Shown: positions 5,618 to 13,860, counted from the first letter of the stretch. The stretch is DNA of 26,942 bases from Candidatus Moraniibacteriota bacterium (GCA_003482885.1 DMXN01000015.1:1-26942); one strand, 5' to 3'. Translations and numbers: made by a program. The notes: generated by a model from the sequence alone, not told the origin.

Positions 5618-7705
5618 ATGGCACGGCAGTATCCTATCGAGAAATACAGAAATATTGGCATTATCGCTCATATCGACGGCGGAAAAACCACCACCACTGA
5701 GCGTATTTTATTTTACACGGGAATCACTCATAAAATCGGCGAGGTACATGAGGGCGCCGCGACAATGGACTGGATGGAACAAGAAAAAGAACGCGGAATC
5801 ACTATTACCAGCGCGGCGACGACTTGCTTTTGGAAAGAACACCAAATTAATATTATTGACACGCCTGGTCATGTGGATTTTACCGTGGAAGTGGAAAGAT
5901 CATTGCGCGTTCTCGACGGAGCGATAGTTATTTTTGATGGCAAAGAAGGCGTGGAACCGCAATCGGAAACAGTTTGGCGTCAAGCGGATAAATATAATGT
6001 TCCGCGTATTTGCTTTATCAATAAAATCGACAAAGAAGGAGCGGATTTTAATTATTCCATAAAAACTATCTGGGATCGTTTAACACCCAACGCTGTGGCG
6101 TTGCAAATTCCGATTGGAGAACGAGGAGATTTTTCCGGCGTGGTGGATTTAATTAAAATGAAAGGTTATTCTTTTTCCGGAGCGATGGGAGAAATTGTTG
6201 AAGAAAGTGAAATTCCGACGGAACTTTTAGACAAAGCTAAAGAATGGCGAGAAAAAATGGTGGAAAAAGTTTCGGAAACGGATGATATTCTTACAGAAAA
6301 ATATTTGAACGGGGAAGAGATTTCTCAAGAGGAATTAAAATCAGCCATTCGAAAAGCGACTATTGCCGTAAAATTAATACCGGTATTCACAGGAACAGCT
6401 TTGCGCAACAAGGGCGTGCAATTGATTTTGGATGCCGTGGTGGATTATTTGCCATCCCCGACAGATGTTCCGGCTATCAAAGCCACTGATGTAAAAGATG
6501 AAACAAAAATAATTGAAATTAAACAACAAGACGATGCGCCATTTTCCGCGTTGGCTTTTAAAGTCGCCACTGATCCGTTTGTCGGACAACTTACTTTTTT
6601 TCGAGTTTATTCCGGAGTTCTTAAAGCCGGTTCTTATGTTTTAAATTCTTCCAAAAATGAAAAAGAACGAATCGGTCGAATTCTGCAAATGCACGCCAAC
6701 CATCGCGAAGAGATTTCCGAAATTTATGCCGGAGGAATCGGAGCGTTGGTGGGAATGAAAAACACAACTACGGGAGACACGCTTTGCGATATTGAAAAAC
6801 CGGTGCTTTTGGAAACAATTACTTTTCCGGAGCCAGTCATTTCAATCGCGATTGAACCGAAAACTAAAGCCGATCAAGAAAAAATGGGACTAGCTTTGCG
6901 TAAACTTTCCGAAGAAGATCCAACTTTTCGCGTGCGAACGGATGAGGAAACCGGACAAACGATTATTTCCGGAATGGGAGAATTACACTTGGATATTATC
7001 GTCGATCGAATGAAACGAGAATTTAAAGTCGAAGCTAACATTGGTCAGCCGCAAGTCGCCTATCGTGAAACTATCCACGTTAGCGCCGAAGCGGAAGGAA
7101 AATATATCAAACAATCGGGAGGTCGCGGGCAATACGGACATTGTTGGGTGCGCGTTGAACCGCAAGAACAGGGCAAAGGTTTTGAATTTGGAAATGAAAT
7201 CAAGGGAGGAATTATTCCGCAAGAATATATCGCTCCGATTGAAAAAGGTATCAAGGAAGCGATGGACAATGGAGTGGTGGCGGGTTATCCGATGGTGGAC
7301 ATCAAAGCTGTTGTTTATGACGGATCATATCATGAAGTGGACTCTTCGGAAGCAGCTTTCAAAATTGCCGGATCAATGGCATTTAAAGAAGCTTGCCGTC
7401 GCGCGAAACCAATGCTGTTGGAACCGATTATGAAAGTGCAAACAATCGCTCCGGAAAATTTTATGGGAGATATTGTTGGCGATATTAATTCCAAACGGGG
7501 AATTATCAAAGAAATGGGCGACCGTGGCGAAGGAAACGCGCGCGTGAAAGTGATTGATTCCGAAGTGCCGCTTTCTTCAATGTTCGGATATGCCACGCAA
7601 TTACGATCAATGTCGCAAGGCCGCGCCAACTATTCCATGGAATTCAGCCACTACGCCGAAGTGCCGAAAAATGTCGCGGAAGAAATCGTCGGAGGGAAAA
7701 AATAA
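5618..7705 (+). CDS. fusA: Elongation factor G
   Basis: A 695-residue translational GTPase that drives translocation of tRNA and mRNA on the ribosome. The GTPase motifs are in order: P-loop AHIDGGKT (17-24), switch I RGITIT, DTPGHVDF, and NKID. They are followed by the usual domains II-V, including the tip loop of domain IV (SGGRGQYGHCWV) and the C-terminal domain with the SMSQGRANYSMEF signature. The full length is normal. One small oddity is Gly in place of the usual Ala in the P-loop (AHIDAGKT in most EF-G). No tuf follows; fusA is the end of the operon and faces a convergent gene after 67 bases. The ATG at 5618 has only a weak GAG as ribosome-binding site. Confidence 0.98.
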   Translation: MARQYPIEKYRNIGIIAHIDGGKTTTTERILFYTGITHKIGEVHEGAATMDWMEQEKERGITITSAATTCFWKEHQINIIDTPGHVDFTVEVERSLRVLDGAIVIFDGKEGVEPQSETVWRQADKYNVPRICFINKIDKEGADFNYSIKTIWDRLTPNAVALQIPIGERGDFSGVVDLIKMKGYSFSGAMGEIVEESEIPTELLDKAKEWREKMVEKVSETDDILTEKYLNGEEISQEELKSAIRKATIAVKLIPVFTGTALRNKGVQLILDAVVDYLPSPTDVPAIKATDVKDETKIIEIKQQDDAPFSALAFKVATDPFVGQLTFFRVYSGVLKAGSYVLNSSKNEKERIGRILQMHANHREEISEIYAGGIGALVGMKNTTTGDTLCDIEKPVLLETITFPEPVISIAIEPKTKADQEKMGLALRKLSEEDPTFRVRTDEETGQTIISGMGELHLDIIVDRMKREFKVEANIGQPQVAYRETIHVSAEAEGKYIKQSGGRGQYGHCWVRVEPQEQGKGFEFGNEIKGGIIPQEYIAPIEKGIKEAMDNGVVAGYPMVDIKAVVYDGSYHEVDSSEAAFKIAGSMAFKEACRRAKPMLLEPIMKVQTIAPENFMGDIVGDINSKRGIIKEMGDRGEGNARVKVIDSEVPLSSMFGYATQLRSMSQGRANYSMEFSHYAEVPKNVAEEIVGGKK

Positions 7706-7772
7706 TATTAAACTTTTTAAAACTTACATAGTTATCAAAAGTAATCCTGACCAGCTGGGATCATTTTTTTAT

Positions 7773-9755
7773 TTAAAACACGCTTACAATCCAATTCATT
7801 CTCGCATTTATTTTTTTCCAAATTTTATCGGAATAATTTTGCGAACTTTTTTCTTCCGGTTTTATATAATTTTTTTTGATTGCGGAAACTCCTAAAACCC
7901 GCTCCTGATTTTGCAACAATTTTTCTTCCGGATCCATATTTGATCCGGCAAAAAGCAAAGCGATTTGCTTTTTTCGTTTATTTTTTTGATTTGGATTTTC
8001 GCTGTATTTTCCCAAATCGGACAAATTCAGCTCCGCGTCATCCGGCATAGGTTCGTCAATTTTTTCTTTTTCTATAATATTTTGCGTATTTTCTGTATCA
8101 GTCAGCGTTTCGTCCGCGTTGATCTGCGCCGCGCCTGTGTCATTCTGTGTTTCGATCCACTGCCACTCTCCTTTTTCTTTTTGATAAATTTCGTCTTCAT
8201 CGACAGAATCTTTTTTGCGATCATATTTAATTTTGTCCGCCGTTTTTCCATTCGGATAACGCAATTCGATTTTGGCTTGCTTATTTCCCAATGCAAAAGC
8301 GCAAAATTTGCGCGTTAATTTTTTAGTTTCTTTCGGTTTTAAAATAAAATCTTTCTTGATCGGGTGATTGGATAATTTTTCCCAACCGGTGGCAACGCTC
8401 CAATTTTTTAAGTTAATTTTTTTCTTGGTATTGTTAAAAATTTCAATCCACTCATTGTCGGAATCTTTTCCAACCGGATTTGGCGAAAGACTGGCAATTT
8501 GTACTTTGGCTTTTTTAAAATTTTCCACAGTTGCCAAAAAATTTAAAACATTATCTTCACCGTCGCCGGTTATTTTCAAACTGGCGTTATAATCGCCGGA
8601 TTTTTCATATTTATGCCGAGTTTTTCGCAAATAACTTTTATGCCCGTCGCCAAAATCCCAAGTAAATTTTTTAACTTTATCCCCGACTTTTGCCTCAAAA
8701 TCGGCATAAACTCCGGCGTAAATATTTTTATCTTTTTTGATTGTTCCGGAAAGAATTTCATCAAACTGATTTTCCGCGCCTTTGGTAATTTTGCTTGTCC
8801 ATTGCCAAGCCGAACCATTAAAAGCGTAAGAATAATCGTATTTCGGTTTTTCATAACTCACCGCATCAAGCGGATTATTTTTGTCGCTGTCCTTGCCAAT
8901 TAAATATGCCGTGTCCGAAGAAGTATTATTTAATTCAAACTTCTCTTCCAGAAAATATATTTCTTTGGGCGCTAATATTTTTTCCGGAAAATTTACTTTA
9001 TGTTTTTTTTCATCCTCAATCCGCATACCGGAAAGATTAACGCTTTCCGCAGAAATATTGACTATCTCCACAAATTCTTTCTCATCATTTTTAGTTTTCG
9101 GCGCGGGGAAAATTTCATTGATTTTCAATTTTCCGAAATAATTTTTTATTTCCGGTTCGGGCGTATCTTCTTCCGGCTTCTCATGGGGACATAATTCTAG
9201 CTCATCGGATTCAATATTGGATGAATTTTTTGGTGAATATTTCAGCAAAATAGAAAACTTATTATCAACGCTTCGGCGAAGCACTTCGAATTTAGCCAGA
9301 TTATTAGAATAGCTGTGCGTATTTTCAAATGGATTTAAATTATTTCCCCAAGTTATTGAATCGATTTGCTTGCCAGCCTTATCAAGCAAAGCAAGACTAT
9401 AATTATCAGAAAGAGTGTATGATTTTGTTGAATAATCGGGATTATCCGAAAGATTGCCACTTGTATTCTCCCAAAGATAATATCCTTTGGCGGGAATAGC
9501 ATTTTTTAATGTGCCAATTTCTTTTTCTCCGCCATCTTTAACTCTTCTTTTAACTTTATAATCGGATAAGTCAATATTTTTACAAGTAATATTATAAAAT
9601 TCAATAAAATCATCATCGGCTTTTTCACCTTTAATTTGCACGGAACTAATAATAATCGCCTGTTCGGAAGCCAAACAATTTCCCAAAAAACCAAAAAATC
9701 CTGCCAAAAGCAAGATTGAAAATATAAACAAATTTATTTTTATTTTATTTCTCAC
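7773..9755 (-). CDS. Exported lamin-tail-domain (LTD) and PKD repeat protein
   Basis: A predicted surface or secreted protein of 660 residues from the GTG at 9755. It opens with a basic signal peptide and hydrophobic core (about residues 7-27). Three LTD-type beta sandwiches follow at about 33-170, 208-330 and 418-535, each opening with a strand such as KINEIFPAP or QIASLSPNP followed by EFVEIVN or EWIEIFN. A PKD-like domain at about 340-410 carries FTWDFGDG. The C-terminal 120 residues are polar and acidic, with no sorting signal that I recognise. Such LTD proteins are common in Patescibacteria and are thought to act at the cell surface. An alternative GTG at 9797 lies inside a repeat (9787-9814) and would add 14 residues before the signal peptide, so I prefer 9755. 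Confidence 0.8.
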   Translation of the reverse strand: MRNKIKINLFIFSILLLAGFFGFLGNCLASEQAIIISSVQIKGEKADDDFIEFYNITCKNIDLSDYKVKRRVKDGGEKEIGTLKNAIPAKGYYLWENTSGNLSDNPDYSTKSYTLSDNYSLALLDKAGKQIDSITWGNNLNPFENTHSYSNNLAKFEVLRRSVDNKFSILLKYSPKNSSNIESDELELCPHEKPEEDTPEPEIKNYFGKLKINEIFPAPKTKNDEKEFVEIVNISAESVNLSGMRIEDEKKHKVNFPEKILAPKEIYFLEEKFELNNTSSDTAYLIGKDSDKNNPLDAVSYEKPKYDYSYAFNGSAWQWTSKITKGAENQFDEILSGTIKKDKNIYAGVYADFEAKVGDKVKKFTWDFGDGHKSYLRKTRHKYEKSGDYNASLKITGDGEDNVLNFLATVENFKKAKVQIASLSPNPVGKDSDNEWIEIFNNTKKKINLKNWSVATGWEKLSNHPIKKDFILKPKETKKLTRKFCAFALGNKQAKIELRYPNGKTADKIKYDRKKDSVDEDEIYQKEKGEWQWIETQNDTGAAQINADETLTDTENTQNIIEKEKIDEPMPDDAELNLSDLGKYSENPNQKNKRKKQIALLFAGSNMDPEEKLLQNQERVLGVSAIKKNYIKPEEKSSQNYSDKIWKKINARMNWIVSVF

Positions 9756-9786
9756 CCGAATTTTTTTGTTTTTATATTTTAAAAAC

Positions 9787-9814
9787 AGGGCGGGCACAAG
9801 ACCGCGCCCCTACA
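9787..9814. repeat. GC-rich dispersed-type repeat before the LTD gene
   Basis: A GC-rich block reading AGGGCGGGCACAAG followed by ACCGCGCCCCTACA stands out in the AT-rich surroundings. GGGCG (9788-9792) can pair with CGCCC (9805-9809 region). From memory, GTAGGGGCG...GCCCGCCC blocks are dispersed repeats in many bacterial genomes. It fills most of the 63 bases between the PH-domain gene and the LTD gene. Confidence 0.55.
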
Positions 9815-9818
9815 AATT

Positions 9819-10406
9819 TTATTTTAATTCTTCATGAATTTCTTTTCTGATAACTGCGCCCAGATCTTCGCTTTCTTTTTTTTTCACTTTTTGTTGTAAA
9901 TTCATAATGCGATCTTTGATAATGTAGGGATCGGGAACATTATGAAAAACAAACCGCTCTTTTTCCGCCGCCGTCTGCACGAAAAGTTCGCCATAATTGA
10001 GAAAAGTGGGAATTATTCCCAAAACATCCACCGTGATATCTTGAATATTTTCCAATTCCAACTCGCTCACTTCCCGCGAAAAAAGCCCCTTTTGTTCGAT
10101 ATTCACGATCCGCTCGTCGGTCACGATCCAAACATCGAAATAATAATCAATCCAAATAAGGAAGAAAAACAGCCAGATGAAAATTAAAAAAATATTTTGC
10201 AAAAAGAAAAACAAATTTCGGCCGAAACTTTCACTGAAAAATGAAAAAAACGCGGGAATGAAAACAAAACCGCCGAAAAACATCGCCAGCATGATGAAAA
10301 TAATAAAAAAATGGCTCAAAATATCAAACCAATGGCGATGAACCACCATTAAAATTTCCTCCCCCGGCTTCTGTCCTTTAAAATGAAAATGATTGAAATT
10401 TTGCAT
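9819..10406 (-). CDS. PH-domain (bPH2/YdbS-like) membrane protein
   Basis: A 195-residue protein from the ATG at 10406; an in-frame start seven codons earlier overlaps the preceding small gene. A short polar N-terminus with GQKPGEEILMVVHRHW leads into two membrane segments (about 30-55 and 66-90). These are followed by the conserved bacterial PH core: WIVTDERIVNIEQKGLFSREVSELELENIQDI, then the VLGIIPTFLNYGELFVQTA strand set. Proteins of this type are cytoplasmic PH domains tethered to the membrane; no substrate is known for most. The 25-residue C-terminus is charged. It sits between a 79-residue membrane protein (7 bases upstream) and the LTD protein gene, all on one strand, suggesting an operon with ruvB. 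Confidence 0.85.
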   Translation of the reverse strand: MQNFNHFHFKGQKPGEEILMVVHRHWFDILSHFFIIFIMLAMFFGGFVFIPAFFSFFSESFGRNLFFFLQNIFLIFIWLFFFLIWIDYYFDVWIVTDERIVNIEQKGLFSREVSELELENIQDITVDVLGIIPTFLNYGELFVQTAAEKERFVFHNVPDPYIIKDRIMNLQQKVKKKESEDLGAVIRKEIHEELK

Positions 10407-10413
10407 AAATAAA

Positions 10414-10653
10414 TTAAAAACCGCCAATATTATTAGAAAAAATATTTTTCAAAATCGTTTGCCAATCGACGGAAAAAAATAGAAAAATGTTAGAGATTAA
10501 AAGAAAAAGCGAAATGATTGAAAAAAAAGCGACCATCAAATGACTGAAATGAGAATTGATGGCATATTTAATCAAATGATACGCAATAAAAAAAGAAATC
10601 AAAAAATAACAGAAAATAAAAAATGCGTAGATGATGAAGATTATTGATTGCAT
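10414..10653 (-). CDS. Small membrane protein of unknown function
   Basis: A 79-residue highly hydrophobic protein with two probable membrane segments (about 3-29 and 39-62) joined by a short loop with HSHFSH-like residues (INSHFSHL). The remaining C-terminus ends in NNIGGF. It starts at the ATG at 10653, 55 bases beyond the ruvB stop, and ends 7 bases before the PH-domain gene start at 10406. I recognise no family. Its spacing argues that it is a real gene cotranscribed with its neighbours and perhaps a partner of the PH-domain membrane protein. The AT-rich hydrophobic composition leaves some doubt. Confidence 0.55.
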   Translation of the reverse strand: MQSIIFIIYAFFIFCYFLISFFIAYHLIKYAINSHFSHLMVAFFSIISLFLLISNIFLFFSVDWQTILKNIFSNNIGGF

Positions 10654-10660
10654 ATAGTTC

Positions 10661-10756
10661 TACGAAATTACAAAATTATACAAAAGTACAAAAATACGAA
10701 AAAAAGAATTAAATTTTTTGTATTTTTGTGTTTTTGTAATTATTCATACTTTCGTA
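10661..10756. repeat. Inverted-repeat element covering the 3' end of ruvB
   Basis: Positions 10661-10704 begin TACGAAATTACAAAA and are an imperfect inverse copy of 10714-10756, whose reverse complement begins TACGAAAGTATGAAT. The arms agree at roughly three quarters of positions and both consist of TACAAAA-like words. The ruvB stop codon (10709-10711) and its last codons fall inside the element. Confidence 0.55.
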
Positions 10757-11773
10757 GTCAACCCCTAAATGCTTATACGCCAATTCAGTCGCAATTCTTC
10801 CACGCGGAGTGCGAGCGAGAAATCCGATTTGTAATAAATATGGCTCATAGACATCTTCGATTGTTTTAATTTCTTCGGACGTTGCAGCGGCGATTGTTGA
10901 AAGTCCAACCGGTCCGCCGGCAAATTTTTCGATAATTGTTCGCAAAATATGTTTGTCTGCTGGTTCAAGTCCAATGTGATCAACATCAATCATTTCCAAA
11001 GCTTCACGCGCTTTCACACTGTCAATTGTAGAATAATTTTTGATTTGCGAAAAGTCGCGCACTCGTTTCAAAAGCCGATTAGCAACGCGAGGAGTGGCTC
11101 TGGCACATTTGGCAATTTCTGAAAGTCCGTCTTCTTCCATCGGAACCTCCAAAATTCTTCCCGAACGGCGCAAAATATTTTTAATTTCATCCGTTTCATA
11201 AAATTCCAATCGATGAATGGCGCCAAAACGATTACGCAATGGATTAGAAAGCGAACCAAGTTTTGTCGTTGCTCCGATCAAAGTAAACTTCGGCAAATCA
11301 AGCTGAATAGTGCGCGCCGACGGACCTTTGCCAATCACGATATCCAACTTGAAATCTTCCATCGCCGGATAAAGAACTTCTTCAATAGTTTTATTCAAAC
11401 GATGAATTTCATCGATAAATAAAATATCGCCGTCTTGCAAATTAGTGAGAATGGAACCGAAATCCCCCACTCTTTCAATCGCCGGACCGGAAGTAGTTTT
11501 AATGCTCACACCAAGTTCTTTGGCAATAATATTTGCCAGAGTTGTTTTTCCCAAACCTGCGGGACCGTAAAGCAAAACATGTTCGATTTGCTCTTTTCTT
11601 TTTTTAGCGGCGCCAATAAGAATGCCAAGATTTTTTTTCACTTTTTCCTGTCCGACATATTCCAAAAAACTCTGCGGCCGCAAAGTGTTGTCGAGACTCG
11701 CATCATCCAAAGTTTCTTTCGGCTGAATGGCGGAATCCAAATTATTGAGTTGTTCGGAAGAATCGGTGAGCAT
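10709..11773 (-). CDS. ruvB: Holliday junction branch migration ATPase RuvB
   Basis: A 354-residue AAA+ motor that, with RuvA, drives branch migration of Holliday junctions in recombinational repair. Markers are the N-terminal LRPQSFLEYVGQEKVKKNL, Walker A GPAGLGKT (70-77), Walker B DEIH (121-124), sensor 1 GATTKLGSL (usually GATTRAGLL), PLRNRFG with the arginine finger region, and the C-terminal winged helix ending TPRGRIATELAYKHLG. The last 16 residues (DYESMNNYKNTKIQKI) go beyond the usual end and are encoded by the inverted-repeat element at 10661-10756. The ATG at 11773 lies only 8 bases from a MITE-like element (11781-11922), so its promoter must lie in or beyond that element. ruvA and ruvC are not in the window. 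Confidence 0.97.
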   Translation of the reverse strand: MLTDSSEQLNNLDSAIQPKETLDDASLDNTLRPQSFLEYVGQEKVKKNLGILIGAAKKRKEQIEHVLLYGPAGLGKTTLANIIAKELGVSIKTTSGPAIERVGDFGSILTNLQDGDILFIDEIHRLNKTIEEVLYPAMEDFKLDIVIGKGPSARTIQLDLPKFTLIGATTKLGSLSNPLRNRFGAIHRLEFYETDEIKNILRRSGRILEVPMEEDGLSEIAKCARATPRVANRLLKRVRDFSQIKNYSTIDSVKAREALEMIDVDHIGLEPADKHILRTIIEKFAGGPVGLSTIAAATSEEIKTIEDVYEPYLLQIGFLARTPRGRIATELAYKHLGVDYESMNNYKNTKIQKI

Positions 11774-11780
11774 ATTTTTC

Positions 11781-11922
11781 TGTCATTCCCGCGAAGGCGG
11801 GAATCTAGTCGCTAAACTACATTAAAATACAAGTCATCTTGCTTTCACTGTTGTTTAAAATATAAGGACAGTATCTTTTCATTAAGTTTCCACACTGGAT
11901 CCCCGCCTCCGCGAGGATGACA
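11781..11922. mobile_element. MITE-like element with 30-bp terminal inverted repeats
   Basis: The left end TGTCATTCCCGCGAAGGCGG (11781-11800) continues with GAATCTAGT. The right end, read in reverse complement from 11922, starts TGTCATCCTCGCGGAGGCGG and continues GGATCCAGT. About 24 of 30 bases match. The 142-bp element has no coding capacity. The GTCATTCCCGCGAAGGCGGGAATC word is, from memory, a very widespread dispersed bacterial repeat. It lies directly upstream of ruvB. I see no clear target duplication. Confidence 0.75.
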
Positions 11923-12198
11923 ATTAAAATCATACCCCCATTTGACAAACTTTACAAGCTATACTATCTTTACAAGTCATCGTTTAAAATCGGTGGCTAG
12001 CAGTAAATTGCAGGCAATTGGTGGCTTCTATCTTTGGCCGTCAATATAGGGAATTTTTTTCAAGACACGGGCAGGGCGGTTGTTTCGCTTTGGCAAAACG
12101 GCGGCGCTGTTCCTCGATATAATTCCTTCTTCTTGGGCTCCCAGTTCAAGATTCTTGCCTGCAGATTAGTGTTTATCTGAACCATGATTTTCTTGATT
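11923..12198. other. Non-coding or decayed region left of the insertion sequence
   Basis: No intact gene is seen. A plus-strand TTGACA at 11944-11949 with TATCTT 17 bases later is a possible promoter pointing at the insertion sequence and the CxxC-protein gene beyond it. On the minus strand, removing the insertion sequence and one target copy gives a short frame of about 50 codons that crosses the junction. It starts near 13456, ends near 12060, and contains INTNLQARILNWEPKKK. In another frame the tail reads YIEEQRRRFAKAKQPPCPC, so it may be a frameshifted remnant, but it is too short to name. Confidence 0.35.
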
Positions 12199-12258
12199 GG
12201 CTCTGTCGCCAATTCCCTAAAAACCTTAATCGAAATTCCCATACCGAAAACAACCATC

Positions 12259-12270
12259 TTGTGGTATAAT
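12259..12270 (+). promoter_or_regulatory. Transposase promoter TTGTGGTATAAT
   Basis: An extended -10 identical over 12 bases to the one at 1065-1076. It lies inside the insertion sequence, 35 bases before the transposase ATG at 12305. The element thus carries the same promoter style as the host genes. Confidence 0.65.
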
Positions 12271-12304
12271 TAAGCCATAAGTCGCTTAATTTAATTCAAA
12301 CAAA

Positions 12305-13300
12305 ATGGTTAAAACAGAAAACAAAACGATAAGACTATTCACTTCTTCGGAAGAAGAAATTATCGAGAAGTTGGTCAAAGAAGATCATGCGTTCAGAAAA
12401 CTAAAAAGGATAATCGATTTTGAAAAACTGATTTCTCCTTATCGCAAATTGTATTCCGACACCGGAGCGGAAGGCATTGATGTGATTAAAGGTTTCAAGA
12501 GTCTGCTCATTCAGTTTTGGGAAGACTATTCCGATCGTGAAATGGAAAAAGTGTTGGAAGAAAATGTGGCCGTTAAATGGTTTTGCGGATTTGAACTTTT
12601 GGAAAAAACTCCTGACCACAGCTATTTCGGAAAACTGAGAAAAAGACTGGGAACTGAAAATATCGCCGACATATTCAATAATGTGAACCAAGATTTAAGA
12701 GATAAGGGATTGTTCGGAGATGTATTTAAATTCATTGACGCTTCCTCGATTGTTACCAAGACCGCTTTATGGGAAGAGCGAGATAAAGCGATTGCCAACG
12801 GAGAAGAAAAATTAAACAATAAAAATGTGGAAAATTACGCGGCTGATTCCGATGCTCGCTGGGGCGCCAAATCAAAACACAATATTTGGTTTGGCTATAA
12901 AAGACACCATAATGTGGATATGCGGTTCGGACTTATTGATAAATTAGCCGTTACTCCGGCCAATGTTCCCGATCCGAAAGCATTGGAAAACATTATTACC
13001 AAAAATACTATGATTTTTATGGATAAAATTTATGATCAGAAAAAAGCCTACCAAACGCTCAAAGCCAATAATTGTCATAGCGGGATAATCAAGAAGGTTA
13101 ACAATAAAACCAAAAACAAAGATTTGGACAAATGGAAATCCAAAATCAGAATGCCGTTTGAAGGAAACTTTTCCAAATTGCGGAAAAGAGCTAAATTCAG
13201 AAGTCAGGTGAAAGTATTGTTTCAATGTTTTTCCGAAGCGATTTGCCACAATTTGAAAAAAGCTGTAAATATACTGCCAATGGAAAAATGCGGCGCGTAG
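12305..13300 (+). CDS. DDE transposase, IS5-like
   Basis: A 331-residue transposase that cuts and joins the ends of the surrounding element. The N-terminal 115 residues have the helical DUF772-like region (GFKSLLIQFWEDYSDREMEKVLEENVAVKWFCGF). The catalytic core has the candidate triad Asp145 (FKFIDASSI), Asp240 (IFMDKIYD) and Glu286 (MPFEGNFSKLRKR). It also has the family block DSDARWGAKSKHNIWFGYKRHH (181-202), which corresponds to the DxDAR..G.K...FGYK motif of IS5/IS1182-type enzymes. No frameshift or stop is present, so it may be active. A CTTTTCAAG/CTTGAAAAAG hairpin (13301-13332) directly follows the stop. Confidence 0.88.
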   Translation: MVKTENKTIRLFTSSEEEIIEKLVKEDHAFRKLKRIIDFEKLISPYRKLYSDTGAEGIDVIKGFKSLLIQFWEDYSDREMEKVLEENVAVKWFCGFELLEKTPDHSYFGKLRKRLGTENIADIFNNVNQDLRDKGLFGDVFKFIDASSIVTKTALWEERDKAIANGEEKLNNKNVENYAADSDARWGAKSKHNIWFGYKRHHNVDMRFGLIDKLAVTPANVPDPKALENIITKNTMIFMDKIYDQKKAYQTLKANNCHSGIIKKVNNKTKNKDLDKWKSKIRMPFEGNFSKLRKRAKFRSQVKVLFQCFSEAICHNLKKAVNILPMEKCGA

Positions 13301-13503
13301 CTTTTCAAGGAATTCATTGCGTCTTGAAAAAGCTAAAAGAGCCAAAAATGATTAAAAAGTGATAAAAAGTTGATGAAAGTCAGCAAAAAGCTTAACTGAT
13401 TTTTATTAACTTTTTAAAAATTGGGTTTGGCGACAGAGCCTGATTGTCATGATGGGCATGATGATTGGGGAGAAAAATTTTCTTTGACAAGGGGGAGAAG
13501 ATT

Positions 13504-13860
13504 ATGAAAGTGGAAGTGGAAGTGAGCAATGTCGTGAGTGGCGATTTTAAGATGCATATCAATGGCTATATAACATATGTGTCTTTCGGGGATTTACCGA
13601 CTCATGGAGTCTGTGGACTGTGTGGGTCTGCGTCCTCAGAAGATGGGAACAGTGAAAATTTTTACAGCCTTCGGGCGACCAAGAAGGCGACGATGTTTCA
13701 TGAAGTCGACCTTCTCAGCGGAGAAGGTCCTTTTCTGGAGGGCTCCAAGCCCTTTGAAAAAATACGAAGGAAGATCGCAAAAGCCTTTTCCAAACAAGGA
13801 GACGGTCTATGCGAGGACTGCTTCTGGGAGACGGTAAAAAACCTGGGGGAAATAGTATAG
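13504..13860 (+). CDS. Small CxxC (zinc-ribbon-like) protein of unknown function
   Basis: A 118-residue protein starting at the ATG at 13504, preceded at 13491-13497 by GGGGGAG, by far the strongest Shine-Dalgarno-like sequence in the window. A TTG-start extension to 13465 is less likely. Two CxxC pairs, Cys37/Cys40 (VCGLCG) and Cys103/Cys106 (LCEDCF), are placed as in a split zinc-binding site. The part between is polar with a basic helix (KIRRKIAKAF, 86-95). No signal peptide or membrane segment is visible. The base composition is visibly richer in G than the neighbours, and the gene lies between an insertion sequence and a MITE-like element, so it may be acquired. A good terminator follows at 13888. 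I do not recognise the family. Confidence 0.65.
   Translation: MKVEVEVSNVVSGDFKMHINGYITYVSFGDLPTHGVCGLCGSASSEDGNSENFYSLRATKKATMFHEVDLLSGEGPFLEGSKPFEKIRRKIAKAFSKQGDGLCEDCFWETVKNLGEIV

Larger units (their letters stand above)
12199..13440 (+). mobile_element. Complete insertion sequence (IS5-like DDE type)
   Basis: The ends are perfect 14-bp inverted repeats: GGCTCTGTCGCCAA at 12199-12212 and its reverse complement at 13427-13440. The similarity continues imperfectly inward. The 5-base TGATT lies immediately outside each end (12194-12198 and 13441-13445), a target-site duplication. The 1242-bp element holds one transposase gene with its own extended -10 promoter (12259-12270). The intact ends, intact gene and exact duplication suggest recent insertion. 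Family placement rests on the transposase; the exact IS group is uncertain. Confidence 0.88.

Noticed and set aside
7735..7772. Possible terminator between fusA and the LTD gene (ATCC...GGAT then a T run)
   Set aside because: Only four stem pairs can be formed; too weak to list as a feature, although convergent genes need a terminator here.
9756..9797. Upstream GTG start for the LTD protein
   Set aside because: It lies inside a GC-rich repeat and would put 14 extra residues ahead of the signal peptide; the GTG at 9755 gives a normal one.
12060..12257. 65-codon minus-strand frame crossing the left end of the insertion sequence
   Set aside because: Its first part is encoded by the insertion sequence itself. 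The remainder is too short and possibly frameshifted, so it is described only as a possible remnant.
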